Below are positions 46,933 through 55,095 of a stretch of DNA of 64,000 nt, piece by piece (positions within the stretch are counted from its first letter, which is position 1; every line of letters begins with the position of its first letter). The stretch comes from Erwinia sp. SLM-02 (GTDB taxonomy: Bacteria > Pseudomonadota > Gammaproteobacteria > Enterobacterales > Enterobacteriaceae). The stretch lies in NCBI RefSeq assembly GCF_037450285.1, contig NZ_JAQISN010000002.1, positions 186,001 through 250,000 of the forward strand, written 5' to 3'. The notes beneath the pieces are model-generated. The model saw only the letters and a program-made list of their open reading frames with translations. It was not told where the DNA came from and searched no databases. Made by a program: the position numbers and the translations under genes.

Positions 46933-48565
46933 CGCCGTGCCGCTGCTCGCCGCTAATCACCTGTCGGTTATCTATCCGGGCCATCAGGGCGAGGTGAAAG
47001 CGGTGGACGGTGTGTCGTTTACCCTGGCCGCCGGTGAGATGCTGGCGGTGATCGGTGAGTCCGGCGCGGGTAAATCCGCCATTGCGCAGGCCATTCCCGG
47101 CCTGCTGCCGGGAAATGCGCGACTGACCGGCCAGATCCTGTATCAGGGTCGCGATCTGCTGACGCTGGATCGCCGATCGCTGGCGGCGCTGCGCGGGCGG
47201 GATATCGCCATGATATTCCAGGATCCGTCCGCGTCGCTGGATCCGGTGTTTACCATCGGCAGGCAGATGGATGAAGTGATTGCGCTGTATGAGCCGGCGC
47301 TTTCCGTCCGACAGCGCCGCGCCAGGGCCATTGAGCTGCTGACGCTGACCGGCATTCCGCAGGCGGAAAAACGCCTGCGCGGCTATCCGCACCAGTTCTC
47401 CGGCGGCCAGATACAGCGCATCATGATTGCCATTGCGCTGGCCGGAAGGCCAAAGCTGCTGATTGCCGATGAGCCGACCACCGCGCTGGATGTCACCACC
47501 CAGCAGGAAATTCTCGATCTGCTGTTTCGCCTTAACCAGCAGTACCGCATGGCGGTGCTGCTGATCACTCACGATATGGGCGTAGTGGCGGATATCGCCC
47601 ACCGCGTGGTGGTCATGCGCCACGGCAGGATCGTTGAGCAAAACGCGGTTGAACCGCTGTTCTCCGCGCCCGCGCATGACTACACCCGACAGCTGCTGGC
47701 CGCGATCCCCTCTGCGGGCGGTGAACGCCCTGCCGCTTCGCCGCAACCGGAACCGCTGCTGCAGGTTGAGCATTTACACGTCAGCTACGGGTCGGCGCTG
47801 GGCCGGCGGCATCCGGTGGTTAACGATGTCTCATTTGCCATCGGCAGGGGGGAATTTCTCGGCCTGCTTGGGGAGTCCGGATCGGGGAAAACCACCATCG
47901 GCCGCAGCCTGCTGGGGATTATCAAACCGGACGGCGGCGCGATCCGCCTGGCGGGCGAGCCGCTTTACGACGCGAAGCACCGCATCTCAAAGGCCAGTCG
48001 GGCAAAGACTGGCGCCATTTTCCAGAACCCAATGAGCTCGCTGAACCCCAAAATGAGCATCGCCCAGTCGATTGCCGAGCCGCTAATCACCCACACCTCG
48101 CTTGACCGCGCCGAGATTGGCAGGCGGGTTAGCGCACTGATCGATCTGGTGGGCTTACCCGCGGCCTGGCAGGAAAAATATCCGTATGAGCTTTCCGGCG
48201 GCCAGTGCCAGCGCATCGCCATTGCGCGGGCGATTGCCCTACGCCCACGGCTGCTGATCGCTGACGAACCGACCTCGGCGCTGGATGTCTCCATCCAGCA
48301 GGCGATTCTGACGCTGCTGCGTAACCTGCAGCAGGAATATCAGTTTGCCTGCCTGTTTATCAGCCACGACCTGGCGGTGGTGCGCAGCCTGTGCCGCTCG
48401 ATCGTGGTGCTGAAAAACGGCCAGGTGGCCGAACGGGGCAGCGTGGAAAACATCTTCACGCGCCCGGAAAGCGACTATACGCGTGCGCTGATCGACAGTA
48501 TTCCGCTGGCCGATCCGCGCCACCAGCAGGAGAAACGACGACAGCGCGCGGCGAGCGCTATTTGA
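46919..48565 (+). CDS. Fused double-ATPase of peptide ABC transporter
   Basis: 548 residues with two complete ABC domains, a DppD-DppF or YejF-like fusion. First: Walker A GESGAGKSA, signature FSGGQIQR, Walker B LLIADEPTTALD. Second: GESGSGKTT, LSGGQCQR, LLIADEPTSALD. It starts 14 bp inside the dipeptidase gene at ATG 46919 (a TTG one codon earlier is in frame). The end overlaps the convergent fimbrial gene by 8 bp. Confidence 0.92.
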   Translation: MTSANAVPLLAANHLSVIYPGHQGEVKAVDGVSFTLAAGEMLAVIGESGAGKSAIAQAIPGLLPGNARLTGQILYQGRDLLTLDRRSLAALRGRDIAMIFQDPSASLDPVFTIGRQMDEVIALYEPALSVRQRRARAIELLTLTGIPQAEKRLRGYPHQFSGGQIQRIMIAIALAGRPKLLIADEPTTALDVTTQQEILDLLFRLNQQYRMAVLLITHDMGVVADIAHRVVVMRHGRIVEQNAVEPLFSAPAHDYTRQLLAAIPSAGGERPAASPQPEPLLQVEHLHVSYGSALGRRHPVVNDVSFAIGRGEFLGLLGESGSGKTTIGRSLLGIIKPDGGAIRLAGEPLYDAKHRISKASRAKTGAIFQNPMSSLNPKMSIAQSIAEPLITHTSLDRAEIGRRVSALIDLVGLPAAWQEKYPYELSGGQCQRIAIARAIALRPRLLIADEPTSALDVSIQQAILTLLRNLQQEYQFACLFISHDLAVVRSLCRSIVVLKNGQVAERGSVENIFTRPESDYTRALIDSIPLADPRHQQEKRRQRAASAI

Positions 48566-49622
48566 AGGTGACATCGATGTTCGCCGTCGCGCCGAAGATG
48601 CCGGGCGTTGGCTTATCCGTTAACCACTTCAGGTGAGCGATAAAGGTCTCCGTTACTTCCGTCTGTTTTTCCTGCAGCGCCTCGCCGAAATCAACCCGGC
48701 TGCGTAACGGGATTGGCGTTCGGGATAAATCACGCTGCTGGGTGAGGAAAATCGCCACCCCCGGCCGGGTTGGCGGTAAAATATAGGTATCATTCGTCGG
48801 GTCGGTATCGGGACTGCTAAAGCTGGCCTGGAGCGACTGCCCGGCGCATTCCCCACCGACCAGCGTGGCTTTGACACTGAACGGAACCTGCTTGATGACC
48901 ACCCCCGGCCTGGCTCCTGAAGAGTTCAGCATGCCAAAGTCAACGGTGGCACCGCTGTTCGCCATCACGTTAATCTGCGGATTGCACTGCACCGCGCGGA
49001 TCTTATCCAGCCCCTTGATGTAAGTATTGAAAGCCTTACCCGGTACTGGGTTAAGCCCCCTGGCACCGTCGATCTGGAACAGGGCCGCCTGCACCAGTGG
49101 AGCAAAGTTACCCGCAGGCGGTTTTAACCCGGTGGCCTTCAGGTACACCGAATAAGTGAGGGCGATCGCCTGAGGTTTAGCCGTACCCGTACCGTTACCA
49201 ATTGTGCCCGGCCCGAGGTCCGGGCCGTTAGGGGTTTCAGTGCTTTGCTGTCGGTTAATGCCATCATAATCAATGCCGTTAAGCGTGACGCCAACGGAAA
49301 GTGACGGGTCGAGCGCGCCAAAGGCATTTTTGGGATTCCAGTAAATATAGGCATGCTCTCCGCGGGGCTCGCCGTGGGTATCCCAGCAGGTAAACGTGGA
49401 GGAGAAGTTTTGCGAACGCCAGAGTACGGTGTCGGCCACAAAATCGCTGGCGGCCAGCACCACGGGCCGTCCGATATCGATCTCCTGGCTGACGCCGCCG
49501 GTTGGCTGACTGCTGCCCGTTGCGTTACCGTACCGGCACTGCATTGCGGAAGCCTGCTGCATCGTTAACAACCCTGCCAGTCCCAGCAGAGTCAGTAAGG
49601 CATTACGTCTGAACATGGTCAT
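48558..49622 (-). CDS. Fimbrial tip adhesin-like protein
   Basis: 354 residues with signal peptide MTMFRRNALLTLLGLAGLLTMQQASA. Larger than a shaft subunit and last in the operon, as tip adhesins usually are. The N-terminal half carries a Cys pair and a domain rich in aromatic and Asn/Gly residues; the C-terminal half is a pilin-like domain (FSVKATLVGGECAGQSLQA, ending in a beta strand NIDVTFK). Resembles YehA-type proteins in layout. Receptor unknown. Confidence 0.75.
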   Translation of the reverse strand: MTMFRRNALLTLLGLAGLLTMQQASAMQCRYGNATGSSQPTGGVSQEIDIGRPVVLAASDFVADTVLWRSQNFSSTFTCWDTHGEPRGEHAYIYWNPKNAFGALDPSLSVGVTLNGIDYDGINRQQSTETPNGPDLGPGTIGNGTGTAKPQAIALTYSVYLKATGLKPPAGNFAPLVQAALFQIDGARGLNPVPGKAFNTYIKGLDKIRAVQCNPQINVMANSGATVDFGMLNSSGARPGVVIKQVPFSVKATLVGGECAGQSLQASFSSPDTDPTNDTYILPPTRPGVAIFLTQQRDLSRTPIPLRSRVDFGEALQEKQTEVTETFIAHLKWLTDKPTPGIFGATANIDVTFK

Positions 49623-49631
49623 TTTTTCACC

Positions 49632-52226
49632 TTATAATCCCTGGCATGGCAGAGTGACATCCTGATACCCCATCGTCGGCTGATTCCCGATGCTCTCCGG
49701 CACCGCCAAAATACACTGCCGATCGGCTCCCGCCCCCCATTTAACCCGGAGTTTTTCGCCCGGCTTCACGCCGGAAACGTAGACGTCACCGTTCAGGCCA
49801 ACGGTGCCGCTGTTACGCCCTTTGTCATTAAATACGCTGGCACCGATCGCCGGATACTCGCCGTTGGCCAGCCGCGTATGAATAAGCAGGCTCACCCCTT
49901 TAAAGGTGTCAAAGGCCACTTTAACAATCGCTTTTTCCATCGGGACCACCTGCTTACTGGCAACCGGCACGTCCAGTTCAGGCCCGAAATCTCGGGTTCG
50001 CAGGGCAACATAGTTAACGCGATAGGGGTTCGCCGAGGGCACCACGGCATAGCCAAAGCGATCGATCGCGACGCCCGGCTGATTTTCCAGCCGCACGCCT
50101 TTTGCATCTTTCGCTTCGATCAGCATAAAGGTGTTTTGCAGCGGCTGCGTCAGCGTTGCGCCGCCGGAATGCAGCAGCAGGCCGCCGGAGGCACCCGCGC
50201 CCATTTGCTGATATCTCCGGCTCAGGGCATAGCTGCCGTCAAAGTTAGCGATACTGCTGCTGTAGCCCAGATTCAGGTTGCTGTTTTGCCCCGAAGACTG
50301 AGTGTGGCCGGTGGACACGGCGTAGTTCATACGACGATCGTCCAGCAGAGTGCCGCTCACGCCGGTGGTATAGCTGTCGCCGCTCTGTTTGCTGTGCGCC
50401 ATGCTGAGGTTAGCCGTGGTCGAATTGCTGGTGCTGCCCCAGTCCAGCGGAATGGACAGGATAAAATTAACGCTGTGGTCTGAATAGCCGTACTGGCTCT
50501 GCGTATCCTGCCAGTAGGCGCCGTAGGAGATACCCCTGTAATTGTCGTTGTAGCCGACCTGGATCGTGCGGTCGTTGCCGGAATCGCCCCAGTAGTTTTG
50601 ATGGCTCACGTTTGCATACAGGCTCGCCCCAAGCCACAGCTGCTGGTTTAAGGACAGCTCCAGCCGCTGGCGCTTGTTACCGTAGCGGGAGGAATACCGC
50701 GTACGTTTTTTATCCTCGGGATTTGAGAGTTCCCCCGGTTTCAGATCGTTCGGATCCCAGTAATCGCTGGCATAAAGGCCATTTTTCCAGTTGCTGCGCT
50801 CTCTTACCGCATCGGTCAGGTCGTAATAACCCGAGGTGGCGTAGCGATAGCCGGCCAGCTGGAAGTTGGTTCCCACCTGGTTCAGGGATTTGGAGTAGAG
50901 GAAACGCACGCTTTGCCCCTGCTTGCTGTCGCCGTTCGCCAGATCGGTATCGGAAATCGACCCGTCAAGCGATATGGCCCCCCAGGTACCCAGATTTTTT
51001 CCTACGCCGATAGCGGCAGAGCGGTAATGTTCGGCAAGAATAATCCCGCCATAAGGGGTCAGGTTATACTTCGTGCCCCAGGCGACGGTGCCCTGAACGA
51101 GCTCGGGCTGATAGCCCCCGTTCCCGCTGTGATACTTACCCGCGGTGAACTGGAAGTTCCAGATCCCTTCGCGCAGCATATTCGCCACCGAGGAGTAGGC
51201 GACGGTAAAGTTTTTATGCGTGCCGTCGGCTTCATTGACCGTTACGCTGAGATCGCCGTTATTGGCGTAGGGGAAGATATCGTGAAACTCGAACGGCCCC
51301 GGTGCCACGTTGGCGCTGTAGATGATGTAGCCGTTTTGACGAATTTCAACGCGGGCGTTAGTCGCCGCCACGCCGCGCACCACGGGCGCATAGCCGCGCA
51401 GGCTATCCGGCAGCATCTCATCCACGCTGGAGAGCTGAACGCCGCGAAACTGGAAGCTGTTAAACACTCTGCTGTTGGTGCTCGCCTGCCCCATCGCTAA
51501 CCGACTGCGCCACGGAACGATATCGGTTTCGGCCCAGGTGGCGATAGTGTTCCAGTTCCCGCCGCTGCCGCTTTGCTTATCAAACGTCGAGTTATTACGC
51601 ACGCGCAGGCCGCCAATATTCAGGCCGCTGTTCAGCCCAAGGAAGGTATATTCGCTGTCGTCCGTATCCGTGTGGCGGTAGCTGTTTTTACTGTAGTTCG
51701 CCGTATAGTTGGCAAAAAGCGCGTTGATGCCTGCGTCATACAGACCCACCGGCACAGCGCCGCGGGCGTGCTGGACCATCATGCTTTGCGGTACCGAAAT
51801 ATTCACCTGCTGAACGCCAGCGTCATACGTCACCGTCGCGCCCGGAATGATGGCCGGTAAATCTACGCAGCTATCCGCCGGAATAGCTTTTGGCAATTTG
51901 ATGGCATAGCTCAGCAAATCTGACGCCTTCAGGCAGGCCAGGGATGCCGTTTTTCCACCGGCCTGGCGGAAGGTGATGAGCTTGCGATCGACCTGATTCT
52001 GATTAACATAAATATCAAAAGGATACGTACCCGGCGGCATAGCCTCGCCCTGCGCCACGACCTGAGCACTGTGGCGGTTTTCAGTACCGTGAACAAATGA
52101 CATATTGAAGTTATCCGCCAGAGCACATTTGCTCCCTAACAGCGGTAAACCGGCAACGGCGATCGCAATGCGGATCGACCTGGCCACGTTGTTCATTCCA
52201 TACGTTACGCTTCGTTGAGATGCCAT
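49632..52226 (-). CDS. Fimbrial outer-membrane usher
   Basis: 864 residues. After the signal region comes the N-terminal periplasmic domain FNMSFVHG...GTYPFDIYVNQNQVD, the 24-strand barrel (GLNIGGLRVRNNSTFDK; RGVAATNARVEIRQNGYIIY plug region) and C-terminal domains ending in the Cys pair CILAVPE and LPCQGL. It secretes and assembles subunits delivered by the chaperone. A later ATG (MNNVARSIRI) is a possible start. Confidence 0.93.
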   Translation of the reverse strand: MASQRSVTYGMNNVARSIRIAIAVAGLPLLGSKCALADNFNMSFVHGTENRHSAQVVAQGEAMPPGTYPFDIYVNQNQVDRKLITFRQAGGKTASLACLKASDLLSYAIKLPKAIPADSCVDLPAIIPGATVTYDAGVQQVNISVPQSMMVQHARGAVPVGLYDAGINALFANYTANYSKNSYRHTDTDDSEYTFLGLNSGLNIGGLRVRNNSTFDKQSGSGGNWNTIATWAETDIVPWRSRLAMGQASTNSRVFNSFQFRGVQLSSVDEMLPDSLRGYAPVVRGVAATNARVEIRQNGYIIYSANVAPGPFEFHDIFPYANNGDLSVTVNEADGTHKNFTVAYSSVANMLREGIWNFQFTAGKYHSGNGGYQPELVQGTVAWGTKYNLTPYGGIILAEHYRSAAIGVGKNLGTWGAISLDGSISDTDLANGDSKQGQSVRFLYSKSLNQVGTNFQLAGYRYATSGYYDLTDAVRERSNWKNGLYASDYWDPNDLKPGELSNPEDKKRTRYSSRYGNKRQRLELSLNQQLWLGASLYANVSHQNYWGDSGNDRTIQVGYNDNYRGISYGAYWQDTQSQYGYSDHSVNFILSIPLDWGSTSNSTTANLSMAHSKQSGDSYTTGVSGTLLDDRRMNYAVSTGHTQSSGQNSNLNLGYSSSIANFDGSYALSRRYQQMGAGASGGLLLHSGGATLTQPLQNTFMLIEAKDAKGVRLENQPGVAIDRFGYAVVPSANPYRVNYVALRTRDFGPELDVPVASKQVVPMEKAIVKVAFDTFKGVSLLIHTRLANGEYPAIGASVFNDKGRNSGTVGLNGDVYVSGVKPGEKLRVKWGAGADRQCILAVPESIGNQPTMGYQDVTLPCQGL

Positions 52227-52238
52227 TCCCTGTCTCTC

Positions 52239-52925
52239 TTATTGTACTGGAGCGTCCTTGACTTCCGTTTTTCCGCCAAAGTCATTGATATAACTGAATG
52301 AAATGGTTTTACCCACGCTGACATCTGCCGGTAATCTGAACGACAGCCGATCGCCGGGGTTAACCATATTTGCCTCAACGCTGACGCTCCTTCCTTCGCG
52401 ATTTTTCATTCGCAGTGCGCCAAAGGTAATATGTAACGGGCCTTCGTTTACCACCTCTAAACCGGATCCGTTCCGCTGCCAGCGTAATTTTTTCACCTGG
52501 TCTTCAAGCGAGGTTTGCAATAACTCGGGGCGGTAAAAAAGTTTGATTCGGGTACGTACCGCAATCTGCAGCACATTTTCCACTTTGGGGCTGGGGGGGA
52601 TTTCCTGGACGTTAATCCACAGCAGCGTTTCTTTATTCTGGGGCAAGCCCGTCCCCGAATAAATAAAGCGCAAAATGGCCGTTTTACCGGCATCCATTTT
52701 TAAAATTGGCGGCACAACGACAATTGGCAGAGTCTTCGGCACCTGATTTTTATCGCCCGTATCCAGCCAGGTCTGAACCATATAGGCCTCAGCAGCATCG
52801 TTTCGGATAGGTAATGATGCGGATTTATCCGTGCCTTTGTAGATAACGCGAGTCGCATCCACCTGAACACCCGCGTAGCTGCTGCAGGCACCCAGCATCA
52901 GCAGAGCAACAAAGAGCTGTTTCAT
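52239..52925 (-). CDS. Periplasmic fimbrial chaperone
   Basis: 228 residues from MKQLFVALLMLGACSSYAG, a cleaved signal peptide. PapD-like two-domain chaperone: TRVIYKGTDKSASLPIRN, the G1 strand edge with IAVRTRIKLFYRP and the C-terminal YINDFGG. It delivers pilin subunits to the usher by donor-strand complementation. An extension to 52958 has no support. Confidence 0.93.
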   Translation of the reverse strand: MKQLFVALLMLGACSSYAGVQVDATRVIYKGTDKSASLPIRNDAAEAYMVQTWLDTGDKNQVPKTLPIVVVPPILKMDAGKTAILRFIYSGTGLPQNKETLLWINVQEIPPSPKVENVLQIAVRTRIKLFYRPELLQTSLEDQVKKLRWQRNGSGLEVVNEGPLHITFGALRMKNREGRSVSVEANMVNPGDRLSFRLPADVSVGKTISFSYINDFGGKTEVKDAPVQ

Positions 52926-52973
52926 CGCTTTCCTTAGCGGGCCATCCCTGGCCCTCATTGTCCTGAACCCGAA

Positions 52974-53519
52974 TTATTTATATTCGATGGTGAATGAACT
53001 GGTGGCGTTGGCCAGGCCCGGCGTCACAACACCGAATGAACGGTAGCGCGCCTGAAAATTAAATATGGCCGTTGTCTGGCCGACGGGAACGTTTACCTTT
53101 GCCACGCTGTCACTGATGTTAGTGCCGTCTGCGATAGGTAATACATTGCCGTTGTTATCGGTGATCTCAATACCGAGACCCGTTGCGGCAGAGCTGCCTT
53201 CATTACCTTCTGCGCTAACGGACAGCAGTTCAAAGTGCCCGGGAACGGTATTGCCGTCGAAGCGCATGGTGTAATCGCCCGGGTCGCAATCTTTCAAAGA
53301 AACCTGGAAACCTTTAGAGGCGGATTTATCACCGATATTCTTAAATGCTGACGTTGGATAAGTCCCTAAATAGACTTCTTTGTTTTGAGTATCTGCCGTT
53401 ACGTCGCAGGCCGAACGCTTAATTTCCCCGGTGAACTTAACGGTGCCGTTCGATGCCACGGCATTGTAGGTGGCTCCGGACAATGCCAGGACCACCAAAG
53501 GTAGTAATACTTTTTTCAT
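52974..53519 (-). CDS. Major fimbrial subunit
   Basis: 181 residues from MKKVLLPLVVLALSGATYNA, signal peptide ending AVA-SNG. Typical pilin: N-terminal donor strand SNGTVKFTGEIKRSACDV, Cys pair (CDV and DCDPG), alternating strands and the C-terminal beta-zipper aromatic TIEYK. First gene of the pilin-chaperone-usher-adhesin operon. Confidence 0.92.
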   Translation of the reverse strand: MKKVLLPLVVLALSGATYNAVASNGTVKFTGEIKRSACDVTADTQNKEVYLGTYPTSAFKNIGDKSASKGFQVSLKDCDPGDYTMRFDGNTVPGHFELLSVSAEGNEGSSAATGLGIEITDNNGNVLPIADGTNISDSVAKVNVPVGQTTAIFNFQARYRSFGVVTPGLANATSSFTIEYK

Positions 53520-54213
53520 GTACAGCTCCATAGAACAATAAAATATCGATTCAGTGGCGGAAAACTTTCCAGCACTGAGCATACACTCAGCGATAGCACT
53601 CCTTGCCTTAAAGGGGTATTGCTTCGATGAACTTATTGCCGGGCGCAATATAGATCAAAAGACCAATAAAAGTTAAATCGTTTAAATCAACGATATGGTT
53701 AATCATGATAGAGGAAAACAATGAAGAAAGAACAACGCCCGTTGGTTTTCAAACAAAACCTGGAATAATTCACCCATTACAAAACAATAAGATAACAATA
53801 TAAAACATAAACAGAGCGGAAAAAGAACGGGAAAATATCGTTCAAAAATACCGGATTTAATTACTGGCACCCTCATGTAAAAAACCAGCCATAAAAAACC
53901 AAAAGACCCACTTACTAAAGAAATAATGATAATTCATCAGCAGGGGTAAAAATGAATAAGCCTTTAAATCACCGGGCCTCGCCAGAGCATGATTAAAATA
54001 ACGCCAGGCGGAACGGCGTAAAAGTTACGCCAACAGTTAACCATTCCAGATAATTACCCGCGAGTTTTATTAATCAATAAAATCATGATAACCGACCAAT
54101 AAAATCCAGTAGAACTTAATCCAATTTCGGGCGCGCGGATTTAAGCGAAAAAAAATCCGCCTTCCCGTGGAATATCTTCAGACGGCTATTTTTCGTCATT
54201 ATTACCCTGAGGT
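53520..54213. other. AT-rich region upstream of the fimbrial operon
   Basis: About 690 bp of markedly AT-rich DNA with no gene. It should contain the fimbrial promoter. Two pairs of direct repeats are spread across it: GACCAATAAAA at 53661 and 54094, and AATCATGATA at 53701 and 54081. No inverted pair like the E. coli fimS switch was found. Such regions are typical H-NS targets (inference). A terminator-like structure closes its right end. Confidence 0.55.
54148..54193. terminator. Bidirectional terminator-like hairpin
   Basis: CCGCCT pairs with AGACGG (one G-U) around an 17-base loop, flanked by eight A residues on the left and CTATTTTT on the right. It follows the DUF3142 gene on the minus strand. 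Confidence 0.6.
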
Positions 54214-55095
54214 TCAGCGCACCGGGCGCAGCATAAACACCACCGCTCCCCGATACCAGCGCGAGCCGGAAAGTTCACGCTCGTAGCGCGGATCCCACTC
54301 ACCGTGCTGCACCAGCCCGATACGGAACGGGATCTGCAATTTTTTCAGCGCGGGCAGATAGCGGGCATAGTTCGGCACGCTGTGCCGCCCCTGATAGGTC
54401 TGTACCACCAGCTCATCCACCGGCAGCTTATTGAGCGTGGCGATATCCCCGGTGCTGGCCCAGTCCAGCAGCCCGGTGACGCCAAGCGCGAACTGAGCGG
54501 GTAATTTTTCACGCAGCGTAGTCAGGAACTGCGCGTAGTCACCCAGCCGGCGCGTTGCCGCATCAAAGTCGATTTGCAGGCCAACGACGTGATTGCCGCT
54601 CTGGCTCCAGCGCGCCAGCAGGCCGACGATCCGCGTCACGATCTCATCCGGCAGATCCAGGGTTGATAATCGGACGGTTAACCAGATACGCGGGAAGGAG
54701 AGCCTGCTGACCGGCAGGCCAACCCGCTCGAATACCGGGCGACCGCGATACAGATTCACCTCGCCCTGATGCAGATACACCACCTCGGCTCCACCCATCT
54801 CCGCCGAGCTGCCGACCCCGGACCACAGCCAGAATGCACGGCGATCGGCGGCGCGAACGCGATAGCGATCCCCCGAAATCGCAGCGGTGCAAGCCTGACC
54901 CGCGACGGTGTTTGGGTTATTGCCGGTATCGGCATGTTCACTCGCTTTAATGCAATCTTTCGCTTCAATACCCGAACAAGCATGATTGCAGCCGTGGGGA
55001 GCGACACCGTCACTGGCACTGGCATCAGCCCCCGTCCCGAAGGCCGTCAGGCCGCACAGCACGATTACCAGTAGTATTTGAGCCGCTGCGCCCAT
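54214..55095 (-). CDS. Secreted DUF3142 protein
   Basis: 293 residues. A signal-like N-terminus (LLVIVLCGLTAFGTGADASA) is followed by a Cys-rich linker and a domain with FWLWSGVG, VVGLQIDFDAATRRLGDYAQ and VDELVVQTYQGRHSVPNYA, the pattern of DUF3142 (a TIM-barrel-like, glycosidase-resembling fold by inference). It starts 31 bp inside the upstream gene, in a different frame, so the two are translationally coupled. Function unknown. Confidence 0.75.
   Translation of the reverse strand: MGAAAQILLVIVLCGLTAFGTGADASASDGVAPHGCNHACSGIEAKDCIKASEHADTGNNPNTVAGQACTAAISGDRYRVRAADRRAFWLWSGVGSSAEMGGAEVVYLHQGEVNLYRGRPVFERVGLPVSRLSFPRIWLTVRLSTLDLPDEIVTRIVGLLARWSQSGNHVVGLQIDFDAATRRLGDYAQFLTTLREKLPAQFALGVTGLLDWASTGDIATLNKLPVDELVVQTYQGRHSVPNYARYLPALKKLQIPFRIGLVQHGEWDPRYERELSGSRWYRGAVVFMLRPVR

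Noticed and set aside
53520..54213. Invertible fimbrial phase switch
   Set aside because: Only direct repeats were found, no inverted pair, and no recombinase gene is nearby.
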